Below are positions 6,616-14,636 of a stretch of DNA of 64,000 nucleotides, one piece after another; position 1 is the first letter of the stretch; each line of letters opens with the position of its first letter. Origin of the DNA: CBDIHP01 sp965279195 (lineage in GTDB: Bacteria; Planctomycetota; Planctomycetia; Isosphaerales; Isosphaeraceae); NCBI GenBank assembly GCA_965279195.1, contig CBDIHP010000028.1:60463-124462 (forward strand), given 5' to 3'. The notes under the pieces were generated by a model that saw nothing but the letters and a program-made list of their open reading frames with translations, ran no database searches and had not been told where the DNA came from. Position numbers and translations under genes: made by a program.

Positions 6616-8184
6616 ATGGCGAGCATCTTCAAGAGAAGCCGCGACCGGAACAAGAAGGGGGCCCCCTGGTACATCAACTATTTCGATGCGAACGGCAAGC
6701 GGCTTCTGGTCAAAGGATGCCCGGACAAGGCCGCGACCGAAGCGATGGCCCGCAAGCTGGAATCCGAGGCGGCCCTGAGGCGCTGCGGGGTGATCGACGC
6801 GAAGCAGGATGAGAGAACAGCCCATCAGGCTCGCCCCGTCGAGGAGCATCTTGCCGATTGGCATCGTGACATGCTGGCGAAGCGGAAGACCCAGCGTCAC
6901 GCCGATCAATACATCGAGCGTGCGGGGAAGATGGTCGCCTTGGTCGCGGGGGTCAAGCTGGAGGAGTTTGAATTGGGGCGATCAGCCCAGGCTGTCGCTC
7001 AGGGTCAGGCGGTCCTCAGCAACGCCCTCCGGAACGCTCGACTCACGCATCTCAGGCCCGAGAGGATCCAAGCCGCTCTCGCCCATTTGAAGGACGCCGG
7101 CAAGTCTCTCCAGACCGCGAACCATTACAGGGCCGCCCTCCGTGCCTTCGTCCGCTGGCTGGGGGACAAGAACCGGCTCCAGGATAATCCGATGCGTGGG
7201 GTCTCGGGCTACAACGTCGAAGAGGATCATCGGCACATTCGCCGTTCCCTGACCCACGAGGAGTTGGCCAGGTTGGTCGAGGCTGCAAAGCGGGGCCCGG
7301 TCATCTATGGGATGCCGGGAACACTCCGTGCCCTCGCGTACCGCCTCGCCGCCGGCACCGGATTCCGGGTCTCCGAGCTACGCAGCCTGACGCCCGAGAA
7401 TTTCCGACTTGAAGGCGGAATGCCGACGATCAGCCTCGGGGCGAGCGCAACGAAGAATCGGCGATCGGCGGAGCAGCCCATCGCGAAGTCCCTCGCCGAG
7501 GAACTGATCGAGTGGCTGGCGGACAAGCCCGCAGGGAAGCCCGTGCTCCCCTTGCACCACGAAACGGCCAAGGCGATCAGACGCGACCTTGAGGCCGCAG
7601 GGATCCCCTACGAGACAGATGAGGGAGTCTTCGACTTCCACGCCCTCAGGGCCTTCTACATCACGACGCTCGTCAATTCCGGGGCCGACATCAAGACGGT
7701 TCAGACACTCGCCCGTCATGCGAAGCCGCAGACGACCTTGACCCATTACGCGAAGGTCAGCCCGCACGACCTCCGCAACGCGGTCGAGAGCCTGCCCCAG
7801 GCGAAGGCTCCCTCCAAGTCTACTGGACAGACGACGACTTCCGAGGGCGTTCCATCAGAGATCACCAGCCCGAAGTTGGCAGCACATTGGCAGCAGTCAG
7901 GAGACGGAACGGGGCGGGAACTGGCGGGAACGGTCGGGGCGGGGACTAACGGGGAGGGCTCGGAGGGGAAAGAAGAAACGCCCGAAACCCAGTCGGATGA
8001 CGGGTTTGGGCGTTCTCTGTCGGCTGCTGGCGGGAGCCAAGCGGAGAGGGGGGGATTCGAACCCCCGATAGGCTTTGACACCTATAACGGTTTAGCAAAC
8101 CGCCGCTTTCGACCACTCAGCCACCTCTCCGTGATGGTGCAGGAGGCCGATCGGGCGGGGCGCGATCGGCCGAGGGTCGGATGA
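6616..8184 (+). CDS. tyrosine recombinase (integrase) running through tRNA-Ser
   Basis: A 522-residue phage-type integrase; GGAGG lies eight bases before ATG 6616. An N-terminal Arm-type domain (WYINYFDANGKRLLVKG), a SAM-like core-binding domain (residues 70-190) and the catalytic domain are visible. The catalytic residues are Arg251 (GTGFRVSEL), His342 and Arg345 (FHALRAF), His368 (ARHAK) and Tyr378 (THYAKV). After about residue 395 the protein is low-complexity, and residues about 476-505 (GGFEPPIGFDTYNGLANRRF) are simply the antisense of the tRNA-Ser gene. The conserved enzyme therefore ends well before the annotated stop, and the C-terminal tail is created by the attachment site. It very likely integrates the module into the tRNA 3' end. 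Confidence 0.92.
   Translation: MASIFKRSRDRNKKGAPWYINYFDANGKRLLVKGCPDKAATEAMARKLESEAALRRCGVIDAKQDERTAHQARPVEEHLADWHRDMLAKRKTQRHADQYIERAGKMVALVAGVKLEEFELGRSAQAVAQGQAVLSNALRNARLTHLRPERIQAALAHLKDAGKSLQTANHYRAALRAFVRWLGDKNRLQDNPMRGVSGYNVEEDHRHIRRSLTHEELARLVEAAKRGPVIYGMPGTLRALAYRLAAGTGFRVSELRSLTPENFRLEGGMPTISLGASATKNRRSAEQPIAKSLAEELIEWLADKPAGKPVLPLHHETAKAIRRDLEAAGIPYETDEGVFDFHALRAFYITTLVNSGADIKTVQTLARHAKPQTTLTHYAKVSPHDLRNAVESLPQAKAPSKSTGQTTTSEGVPSEITSPKLAAHWQQSGDGTGRELAGTVGAGTNGEGSEGKEETPETQSDDGFGRSLSAAGGSQAERGGFEPPIGFDTYNGLANRRFRPLSHLSVMVQEADRAGRDRPRVG
7966..8014 (-). terminator. terminator of tRNA-Ser
   Basis: On the minus strand, a 13-bp stem with one bulge (AACGCCC and GGGTTT arms, 7977-7990 with 8002-8014) is followed by TCTTCTTTCC. 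It lies about 28 bases downstream of the tRNA 3' end and inside the reading frame of the integrase tail. Confidence 0.65.
8042..8130 (-). tRNA. tRNA-Ser(GCU)
   Basis: The minus strand folds as a complete class II tRNA. The acceptor stem is GGAGAGG with CCTCTCC and discriminator G. The D arm is GCTGAGTGGTCGAAAGC, and the anticodon arm GCGGTTTGCTAAACCGT carries anticodon GCT. The long variable arm (ATAGG with CCTAT) is typical of serine, and the T arm is GGGGGTTCGAATCCCCC. The 3' CCA is not encoded. Its 3' end faces the integrase, the usual geometry for an element integrated at a tRNA 3' end. Confidence 0.95.
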
Positions 8185-8258
8185 ATATAGTAACAAGGGG
8201 GAGGGGGGGAGTCAATCGGGTTGGCCGTTTTCCCCTGGCTCATCCACACAAGTTGTGT

Positions 8259-9689
8259 TCAAGCCAGGAGTTCGGGGATGACGCGGCCGTGGACGTCGGT
8301 GAGGCGGAAGTCGCGGCCGGCGAAGCGGTAGGTGAAGGTCTCGTGGTTGAAGCCCAGCAGGTGCAGGATCGTGGCGTGGAGGTCGTGGACGTGGACGGGT
8401 TTCTCCACGGCCTTGAAGCCGAACTCGTCGGTGGCGCCGTGGATGTGGCCGCCCTTCACGCCGCCGCCGGCCATCCACATGGTGAAGCCGTAGTGGTTGT
8501 GGTCGCGGCCGTTCATCTTGCCCTGGTTCGAGCCGGGGGTCGGCAGCTCAACCGTCGGGGTGCGGCCGAACTCGCCGCCCCAGATGACCAGGGTGTCTTC
8601 CAGCATCCCGCGCTGCTTGAGGTCGGTCAGCAGGCCCGCGATGGGCTTGTCGCACTCGGTCGCCAGCCGCTTGTGCTCGGTGGCGAGGTCGTCGTGGCTG
8701 TCCCAGGGCTGGCCCTGGCCGTGCCAGACCTGGACGTAGCGCACGCCACGCTCAAGTAGGCGTCGAGCAGTGAGCATCTGACGGGCCTGGAGGCCATCGC
8801 CATACAAGGCCCGAACGTGGGCAGGTTCGCGGGTGATGTCGAAGGCGTCGGCGGCGTCGGACTGCATCCGGTAGGCCAGCTCGAACGACTGGATCCGCGC
8901 CTCCAGATCGGCCTCGCTGTGGCGGCGTTCGAGGTGGGCGCGGTTCAGCTCCTGGAGCAGGTCGAGCTGGACGCGCTGGGCCTTCGGCGGGACGGTACGG
9001 TTCTTGATATTCTGGATCAGCTTCTCGATCGCGGTGAACTGCGTGTCAATATGCGTGCCCTGGTAGATGCCGGGCAGGAAGGCCGACTGCCAGTTCTGCG
9101 ACTCGGCGATGGGCATGCCGTTGGGGCAGAGCACGATGAAGCCGGGGAGGTTCTGGTTCTCGGTGCCCAGCCCGTAGAGGACCCAGGAGCCCATGCAGGG
9201 GCGGGCCTGGCGCGACTCGCCGCAGTTCATGAGCATCAGGCTCGGCTCATGGTTGGGCACGTCGGCCTGCATCGAGCGGATGATGCACATATCGTCCACG
9301 TGCTGCGCGACGTTCGGGAAGAGGTCGCTGACGGGGATGCCGCTCTTGCCGTACTGCTTGAACTTGAACGGCGATTCGAACGCCGCGCCCGTGCGACGTT
9401 CGGTCGGCAAGCTGCTCGGGATCGGCTTGCCGTGGTACTTGCTGAGCGACGGCTTGGGGTCGAAGGTGTCGACCTGCGACGGGCCGCCGTTCATGAACAG
9501 GTGAATGATCCGCTTCGCCTTGGGGGCGAACTGGGGCACGCGCGAGGCGAGCGACGAGGCCGCGCTGGTGCCGGCCCCCAGCGTGTCCTGCTCGGCCAGG
9601 AGCCCGCCCAGGGCCAGGGCGCCGAAGCCCATGCCGGTCCGGCGGAGCCACTCGCGACGGGTCGCGGGGAGGTTGTGATGCTCGGACAT
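8259..9689 (-). CDS. DUF1501 exported protein
   Basis: A 476-residue DUF1501 protein. A twin-arginine signal (TRREWLRRTGMGFGALALGG) starts the protein, followed by the family segment HLFMNGGPSQVDTFDPKP and the C-terminal YRFAGRDFRLTDVHGRV. The family is related to alkaline-phosphatase/sulfatase folds and its activity is not established. ATG 9689 has a GGAG nine bases upstream. The gene lies 137 bases downstream of a PSD1 gene on the same strand, the common planctomycete pairing, and the intervening gap holds an inverted repeat (9715-9818). It is probably exported folded through Tat and works with the adjacent PSD1 protein. Confidence 0.92.
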   Translation of the reverse strand: MSEHHNLPATRREWLRRTGMGFGALALGGLLAEQDTLGAGTSAASSLASRVPQFAPKAKRIIHLFMNGGPSQVDTFDPKPSLSKYHGKPIPSSLPTERRTGAAFESPFKFKQYGKSGIPVSDLFPNVAQHVDDMCIIRSMQADVPNHEPSLMLMNCGESRQARPCMGSWVLYGLGTENQNLPGFIVLCPNGMPIAESQNWQSAFLPGIYQGTHIDTQFTAIEKLIQNIKNRTVPPKAQRVQLDLLQELNRAHLERRHSEADLEARIQSFELAYRMQSDAADAFDITREPAHVRALYGDGLQARQMLTARRLLERGVRYVQVWHGQGQPWDSHDDLATEHKRLATECDKPIAGLLTDLKQRGMLEDTLVIWGGEFGRTPTVELPTPGSNQGKMNGRDHNHYGFTMWMAGGGVKGGHIHGATDEFGFKAVEKPVHVHDLHATILHLLGFNHETFTYRFAGRDFRLTDVHGRVIPELLA

Positions 9690-9714
9690 GGGGATGGCTC
9701 CAAGGAAAATTCGG

Positions 9715-9818
9715 ATTGAACCACAGAGACACAGAGAGTGGAGGAGAGGTCGAGAGAAAGATCACGGCATCTCGACTCATTCCGTCTTCCTGTGTCCTCT
9801 GTGTCCCTGTGGTTCAAT
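9715..9818. repeat. CACAGAGA-type inverted repeat before DUF1501 gene
   Basis: An arm starting ATTGAACCACAGAGACAC at 9715-9736 faces its near-perfect inverse at 9797-9818 (ending CCCTGTGGTTCAAT), about 60 bases apart. The arms have an 8-9-base periodicity (CACAGAGA CACAGAGA). The repeat sits between the PSD1 stop (9827) and the DUF1501 start (9689). A transcript in either direction would form a long hairpin ending about 25 bases before the DUF1501 start. Confidence 0.85.
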
Positions 9819-9826
9819 TTCTTAAT

Positions 9827-12800
9827 TCAATCTACGAACAGGAATTCATTCGAGAGCAAAAGCACCTGCGCGTATTCGTCCCAGGGGGAGGGGGCGGCGG
9901 GGGCGGGACCCTGGAAGTCGGCGCGGTGGTTGTGGGTCAGGGTGAGGGATTTCGGGGCGTTGGGGTCGCTCGGGGTGAGCTGGACCGCCGGGGCGAAGCT
10001 GTACGAGTCGAACGCGTCGGTGGCACGGGGGGAGACGACGAAGTCCAGCGGATCGCCCTTCTTGACGCGGACGTTGTCGAGCGACAGCCCGGCCTCGCCG
10101 CCGTGGGCGGTCAGATGGGCGAGTTCGCCGGCGCGGCCCTTCGCGAGCACGATGAGTTCGACGCCGTCGCCCTGCTTCTCCTTGTGGCCGAGCATGCCCC
10201 GGATCGACACGGTGCCGTCGGCGGGCGGGGTCCAACGCAGGACGGTGGAGTACGCCGCGGTGGGGCCGGGATGGCCACCGGTCGGGAGGATCGAGGCGAA
10301 ATTATATCGGGGCGCGGGCAGCTTCTGATCCATCTGCCAGGCGGTTCCGATGAACGTCGAGAAAGGCTTGAATGTGCCGATCTTCTTCTGCTTGGCGTCG
10401 TAGGGGGCGATGCCGTATTGCCAGCCGGTCGGGCGGTCGGAGGCGTTGGCGCCGGACAGGGCCGCGAGGTAGCGGCGGCCGAGGTCGCGCTCGGGCTGGG
10501 TCGCCCCTCGGCCGTAGGCCAGGCGGTAGAGCCGGTCGATCTTGGCCTCGGGGTTGGCTTCGAGGGCGACCACGTCCGTCCGCCGGGCGAAGGCGCGGGA
10601 CTGTTCGAGCAGGAACGGGCTGTTCATCAGGAAGAGGGACTGCTGAGGCACCGTGGTCGACGGCCGGGCCGGCGCGCTGGCGTCGGGGCTGGCGAAGTCG
10701 AAAGCGCGGAAGGTGCCTTCGAGGTTCTGGCGGTCGATGAACGCATAGACCGCGCGTCGGGCCGGGAAGGGTTCGTCCCACAGGGGGACGCCGGGGCCGC
10801 CCATCGCGGGGTCGAGCCGGCCGGCGACGGCCAGGACGCCGTCGTGGAGCGATTCGAGGTCCAGCCTGCGGCGGTTCTGGCGCCAGAGCAGGCGGTTCTC
10901 GGGGTCGGCGTTGAGGCACTCGGGGCGGAGCGTGCTGGTCTGTCGATACGTGCTGGAGAGCAGGATGGCGCGGTGGAGCGACTTGACCGACCAGCCGTTC
11001 TTCATGAATTGATCGGCGAGGTGGTCGAGCAATTCGGGGTGGCTGGGGTGATCGCCGCGGGCGCCGAAGTCGCTGGGTGTGGCGACGATGCCTCGCCCGA
11101 AGTGGTGCTGCCAGACGCGGTTCACGAACACGCGGGCCGTGAGAGGGTTGTCGCGCGAGGCGATGGCGCGGGCGAGGTCGAGGCGGCCGCTGCCGGCGCC
11201 GAAGGGCTTGCGGGAGGGGCCCGAGACGGCCGCGAGGAACTGCCGGGGCACGGGCTTGCCGCGACGGCCGGGGTTCCCTCGCAGGAACACCACCGGATCG
11301 ACAGGTTTGGGTGCGTCGCTGACGACCATCGCCCGGACGGGGGCGCCGGGGTGCCTGGAATCGAGCTCGGTGACCTTCGCCTTGAGGTCGTTGAATTTGC
11401 CGCGGGCCGCGCGGGGGAGTGTGCGGGCGGGGTCGCCGCTGGCGAAGTCGAGCACGGCGTTGGCGGCGGTCAGCCGCTTGTGGATGGGATCGAGAGCGGG
11501 GTCGGGCGCGGGCAGCCTGGCGGCGTGGGGCGGGCCGACCTTCGGATCGGGCAATCCAATCCTGGCGGCGCGAGCATAGACTTGACCGTAAATCTTCGCG
11601 ACCTCGGCCATGTTCCTGGGCGCGGGGCCGGCGAACGCCTTCGCGAGGACCGGGTCGACGGGCTTCGACTTGTCGGCATTGGCGGCGATCGACTTCGCCA
11701 GGGCGGGGGCCTTGCTGGCGAATTCCTCGGATTTCAACGCCGCGAACGCCCGATAGGGGGCGAGCCAGGGGTCGTGGGCCTTGGCGTCCATCCCCTTGCC
11801 GACGAGCGGCCCACCGCGCTGGACGATCCAGCGGAGGACCTCGACGCGGAGGTTTCGGGCGACCGACGCCGCCACCAGCGGCCCGCCGAGCCCGCCGCCT
11901 CGGGCATCCCAGTTCACCGACTGGGCGGCGTCGAAATAGGCGGCGAACCGGGTGCGGAGGTCCTGCTCCATCGCGGCCTTCTGGCCGACCACGAACGAAT
12001 CCAGGGCCCCTTGCGCCTGGGCGCGTTTCTGCTCGTAATCCTTGCGGGATTTCGAGGCCGAGGGCGTCTCCAGGATCGGCAGCTCGGCCGGCTCGACGGA
12101 GCTGGCGAACACCCCGTAGAGGGAGTAGTAATCCTCCTGCGGGATCGGGTCGAACTTGTGATCGTGGCAGCGGGCGCAACTGATCGTGAGCCCCTGCAAG
12201 CCCCGGCCGACCACGTCGATTCGGTCGTCGAGGATCTCGTTCTGGTCGTTCAGGAACCGCCGGCCGACGGTCAAGAATCCCAGCGCGGCCAGGTGGCGAT
12301 TGTCGCCGGCGCTCGTGGTCGAGGGGACCTGGTCGGCGGCGAGCTGCTCGGTGAGGAAGCGGTCGTAGGGGAGGTCATCGTTGAAGGCGCGGATGACGTA
12401 GTCGCGGTAGGTCCAGGCGAACGGATACTTGCGCTCTTCCTGGAACACATAACCCTTCGTGTCGGCATACCGGGCCACGTCGAGCCAGTGACGCGCCCAG
12501 CGCTCGCCGTACCGGGGGCTGGCGAGCAGGCGGTCGACGACCTTCGCGAAGGCGTCGCGGTCGGGCAGGGGGTCCTTGAGGAAGGCGTCCACCTCGTCGG
12601 GCGTGGGCGGCAGGCCGGTGAGGTCGATCGTCACGCGCCTCAGGAGCGTGCGGCGGTCGGCGACGGGCGACGGGGTCAGGCCCTTCGACTGGAGCGATTT
12701 CGCGACGAAGCCGTCGATGGGCGAGCTGACCCAGGCGGCGAGTTCGGGCGTGGCGATCTTAGGCGGGACCACGCTCTTCACCGGCTGGAGCGACCAGTGC

Positions 12801-13243
12801 GTGGCGGCCTGGATGGCCTTCGCCGGCGTCTTGCCGACGGGCCAGTGGGCGCCTTGTTTGACCCAGGCGGCGAGGGCCTGGGTGTCGGAATCGGGCAGCT
12901 TCGGCTTGGGCTCGGGGGGCATCTTGATGTCCCCCTGGTGCCGGGCGGCCTGGACGAGCAGCGATTTATCGGGGTCGCCGGGGATGATCGCGGGCCCGCT
13001 CTCGCCGCCCTTCAGAATCGCCTCGCGCGAGTCGAGCCGGAGTCCGGACCACTGCTTGGTCGGCCCGTGGCAGCCGACGCACTTCTCGGCCAGGACGGGC
13101 CGGACCCGCGTCTCGAAGAACGCCTCGGCCTCGGGGCTCGGCTTATCATCGGCCTGGGCAACAGGTTGCGTCAGGACCAGGCCCCCCAGGACGGCGAACC
13201 AGAGTCGGCCCGTGCGGTCGCCCTTCGACAACCTCGTGCGCAT
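9827..13243 (-). CDS. PSCyt1-DUF1549-DUF1553 (PSD1) protein
   Basis: A 1138-residue exported protein of the planctomycete PSD1 class. After a signal sequence (LWFAVLGGLVLTQPVAQA) comes a cytochrome-like domain with CVGCH and LRLDSREAILKGG. DUF1549 follows (RRVTIDLTGLPPTPDEVDAF, YGERWARHWLDVARYADTKG, and CARCHDHKFDPI with a second CxxCH), then DUF1553 (NPLTARVFVNRVWQHHFGRG). Unusually, about 170 residues with beta-sandwich character are inserted between the DUF1553 body and the conserved terminal NEFLFVD. ATG 13243 was chosen because it leads directly into the signal peptide; an ATG 63 bases earlier also exists. The pair with DUF1501 suggests a secreted degradative or redox role, unproven. Confidence 0.9.
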   Translation of the reverse strand: MRTRLSKGDRTGRLWFAVLGGLVLTQPVAQADDKPSPEAEAFFETRVRPVLAEKCVGCHGPTKQWSGLRLDSREAILKGGESGPAIIPGDPDKSLLVQAARHQGDIKMPPEPKPKLPDSDTQALAAWVKQGAHWPVGKTPAKAIQAATHWSLQPVKSVVPPKIATPELAAWVSSPIDGFVAKSLQSKGLTPSPVADRRTLLRRVTIDLTGLPPTPDEVDAFLKDPLPDRDAFAKVVDRLLASPRYGERWARHWLDVARYADTKGYVFQEERKYPFAWTYRDYVIRAFNDDLPYDRFLTEQLAADQVPSTTSAGDNRHLAALGFLTVGRRFLNDQNEILDDRIDVVGRGLQGLTISCARCHDHKFDPIPQEDYYSLYGVFASSVEPAELPILETPSASKSRKDYEQKRAQAQGALDSFVVGQKAAMEQDLRTRFAAYFDAAQSVNWDARGGGLGGPLVAASVARNLRVEVLRWIVQRGGPLVGKGMDAKAHDPWLAPYRAFAALKSEEFASKAPALAKSIAANADKSKPVDPVLAKAFAGPAPRNMAEVAKIYGQVYARAARIGLPDPKVGPPHAARLPAPDPALDPIHKRLTAANAVLDFASGDPARTLPRAARGKFNDLKAKVTELDSRHPGAPVRAMVVSDAPKPVDPVVFLRGNPGRRGKPVPRQFLAAVSGPSRKPFGAGSGRLDLARAIASRDNPLTARVFVNRVWQHHFGRGIVATPSDFGARGDHPSHPELLDHLADQFMKNGWSVKSLHRAILLSSTYRQTSTLRPECLNADPENRLLWRQNRRRLDLESLHDGVLAVAGRLDPAMGGPGVPLWDEPFPARRAVYAFIDRQNLEGTFRAFDFASPDASAPARPSTTVPQQSLFLMNSPFLLEQSRAFARRTDVVALEANPEAKIDRLYRLAYGRGATQPERDLGRRYLAALSGANASDRPTGWQYGIAPYDAKQKKIGTFKPFSTFIGTAWQMDQKLPAPRYNFASILPTGGHPGPTAAYSTVLRWTPPADGTVSIRGMLGHKEKQGDGVELIVLAKGRAGELAHLTAHGGEAGLSLDNVRVKKGDPLDFVVSPRATDAFDSYSFAPAVQLTPSDPNAPKSLTLTHNHRADFQGPAPAAPSPWDEYAQVLLLSNEFLFVD

Positions 13244-13487
13244 CGTGTCCAAGGGTCGGCTCCGTTTGGCGTTCCGGGCGCCGCATCGCTCGCAACGACG
13301 CGGCACCAGGCTGGCAGGTCCGGCAGGGGATGCCGTCGGGCGGGTCTGGGGGGTGAGGAGGCACGGATGGGCCCTCGGGGGCCGACCACGCCTTCAACCT
13401 TAATTATTGGGTCGGCCGCGCGCCAGAGCAACCCCAGAGTGGTTGCATGGACCGGGTCGCCATCAGCCCCCTTGACTCATCGCCGAT

Positions 13488-13781
13488 TCATGGGAATCGC
13501 TCTCGCCAGTGATCTGGCTCACGATGGAGGTGGGCAATGGCCAGGATGAGGATGTCACTGGCCGTCACCGCATAGATCAGTCCGTACGGGAACCGACGCG
13601 TCCGGCAGCGCCTGATGTTGTCGCCGAGGGATTGCCACCCTTCGGGCAACGCCTGGATCTGTGCGACTGTGGAGCGAACTCCCGTATGAAATTCCGCCCC
13701 AAGCCCTCTACGTTGCTGTTCGAAGTAGGCGATGGCAGCCTTGAGATCACCGCGTGCCGCCGCAAGAAATCGGACCTTCAC
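13488..13781 (-). CDS. ParE/RelE-family toxin
   Basis: A 97-residue toxin of the ParE/RelE superfamily. The N-terminal MKVRFLAAARGDLKAAIAYF is the ParE helix pair, and the C-terminal RRFPYGLIYAVTASDILILAIAHLHREPDHW is the beta-sheet core with the usual His-Arg-Pro ending. It overlaps the antitoxin by ATGA. ParE relatives poison gyrase and RelE relatives cleave ribosome-bound mRNA; the sequence looks ParE-like, so gyrase is the likelier target, but this is inference. Confidence 0.88.
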   Translation of the reverse strand: MKVRFLAAARGDLKAAIAYFEQQRRGLGAEFHTGVRSTVAQIQALPEGWQSLGDNIRRCRTRRFPYGLIYAVTASDILILAIAHLHREPDHWRERFP

Positions 13782-14011
13782 GACGGGTCACATTCAGCAA
13801 AGACATCGTCGGCATCGATCGCGTCCATCTCCCCGCGATCATGGGCAGCCAGTCGGTCTTGCGCTTCCTTGAACCAGAGTCGATCGATCGCCGGGTCGGG
13901 GCGGTCCAGGCTGGATAGGAGCGACTCCGCCACCTGGGCACGCTCGGCCGGTGTGAGGGCCAGGGCATCGTGGAGGACCTGATCGAACCGCGATGAGATG
14001 GGCCCACTCAT
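13778..14011 (-). CDS. addiction-module antitoxin
   Basis: A 77-residue antitoxin of the addiction-module component family, recognisable from LTPAERAQVAESLLSSLD followed by an acidic tail with a WFKEAQDRLAAHDRGE segment. Its ATG at 14011 overlaps the stop of the upstream DUF29 gene as ATGA, and its stop overlaps the toxin start. Antitoxins of this family wrap the ParE-like toxin and have no obvious DNA-binding domain, so autoregulation may need another factor. Confidence 0.88.
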   Translation of the reverse strand: MSGPISSRFDQVLHDALALTPAERAQVAESLLSSLDRPDPAIDRLWFKEAQDRLAAHDRGEMDAIDADDVFAECDPS

Positions 14012-14493
14012 GATCCCGTTGGCTCCTCTTCGATGAAGATCCCGCCGGCCTCTTCCCCCCGATCCGTCAGGGCCGCTTCCAGGCTCCAGGGGCATTGCCC
14101 GGGGAATGGCTCGCGAGGTAGGCCGGCCTCGGCGGCGGCCTGCTTGATGGCGTCAAGGTAAGCGGCGTCGCGGGTCGCCTCGGCATGGTTCCGCAGCGTG
14201 CGGCTTTGAAGCAACTGCCGGAGTTCCCGCTGCTGTTCGAGGATCGTCGCCTGCCGCGACCGCGACCGGCGTTCGGGCTGATGATCCCATTTGAGGAGAT
14301 GGGCGAGCAGGACGACGAGCCGGCTGACGACCTCGCGGCGATCGCGTCCGGCCATGTCGTTCAGGTACTCCGCCAGGGCGTCGGCGTCGAAGCGCTCGAA
14401 ATGCCCGAGCCGCAGGGCCTCCGCCGTCTGTTCGAGCCAGGCGGTCTCGTCCAACTTGTGCGAGGTCGGCAGTGGAGGCGGCTGCGCGCTCAT
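14008..14493 (-). CDS. DUF29-family protein coupled to toxin-antitoxin
   Basis: A 161-residue DUF29 protein (DETAWLEQTAEALRLGHFER, DALAEYLNDMAGRDRREVVSRL, VLLAHLLKWDHQPERR). DUF29 proteins are abundant in cyanobacteria and planctomycetes and have no established function. The gene is translationally coupled to the antitoxin by a four-base overlap, forming a three-gene run with the toxin. This suggests that it is a third component of the module or a co-expressed passenger. The charged C-terminal end (EEAGGIFIEEEP) is typical of the family. Confidence 0.82.
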   Translation of the reverse strand: MSAQPPPLPTSHKLDETAWLEQTAEALRLGHFERFDADALAEYLNDMAGRDRREVVSRLVVLLAHLLKWDHQPERRSRSRQATILEQQRELRQLLQSRTLRNHAEATRDAAYLDAIKQAAAEAGLPREPFPGQCPWSLEAALTDRGEEAGGIFIEEEPTGS

Positions 14494-14592
14494 GTCGGAG
14501 ATGCCCCGAGATGGTCAGGCGAGGGGACGGCCCTCCCCGTCTAGCATACGACATGAGCTTCGCGGCGAGAACTCGGTCAGGAGGGGCTGATT

Positions 14593-14626
14593 GCGGGGCC
14601 CCGCGCGTTATTTCGCGAGGCCCCGC
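14593..14626 (-). terminator. GC-rich hairpin after glycine-rich gene
   Basis: An 8-bp GCGGGGCC/GGCCCCGC stem, one mismatch, then a further 4 bp around a TTATTT-containing loop, ten bases past the stop at 14637. There is no T run on the minus strand, so it may be a factor-independent pause or 3' stabiliser. Confidence 0.5.
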
Positions 14627-14636
14627 CTACGCCAGG

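Larger units (their letters stand above)
2606..8049 (+). mobile_element. putative integrative replicative element at tRNA-Ser
   Basis: Grouping of the AlpA-like, RepA-like, primase, RHH-like, small ORF and integrase genes as one element, with its right end at the tRNA-Ser 3' end. The right boundary is supported by the integrase-tRNA geometry. The left boundary is uncertain: no direct repeat of the tRNA 3' segment was found between 1 and 8000, so the left end may lie before the window or be diverged. No capsid, tail, relaxase or type IV secretion gene is visible, so it would need a helper to move between cells. Confidence 0.6.

Noticed and set aside
9716..13549. A very long open frame on the plus strand opposite the PSD1 gene
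   Set aside because: It is the antisense of a gene with clear conserved domains. High-GC genes often leave the opposite strand open, and its translation is low-complexity Gly/Arg/Glu without domains. The same applies to long plus-strand frames opposite the DUF4394, kinase, SNF2 and histidine-kinase genes.
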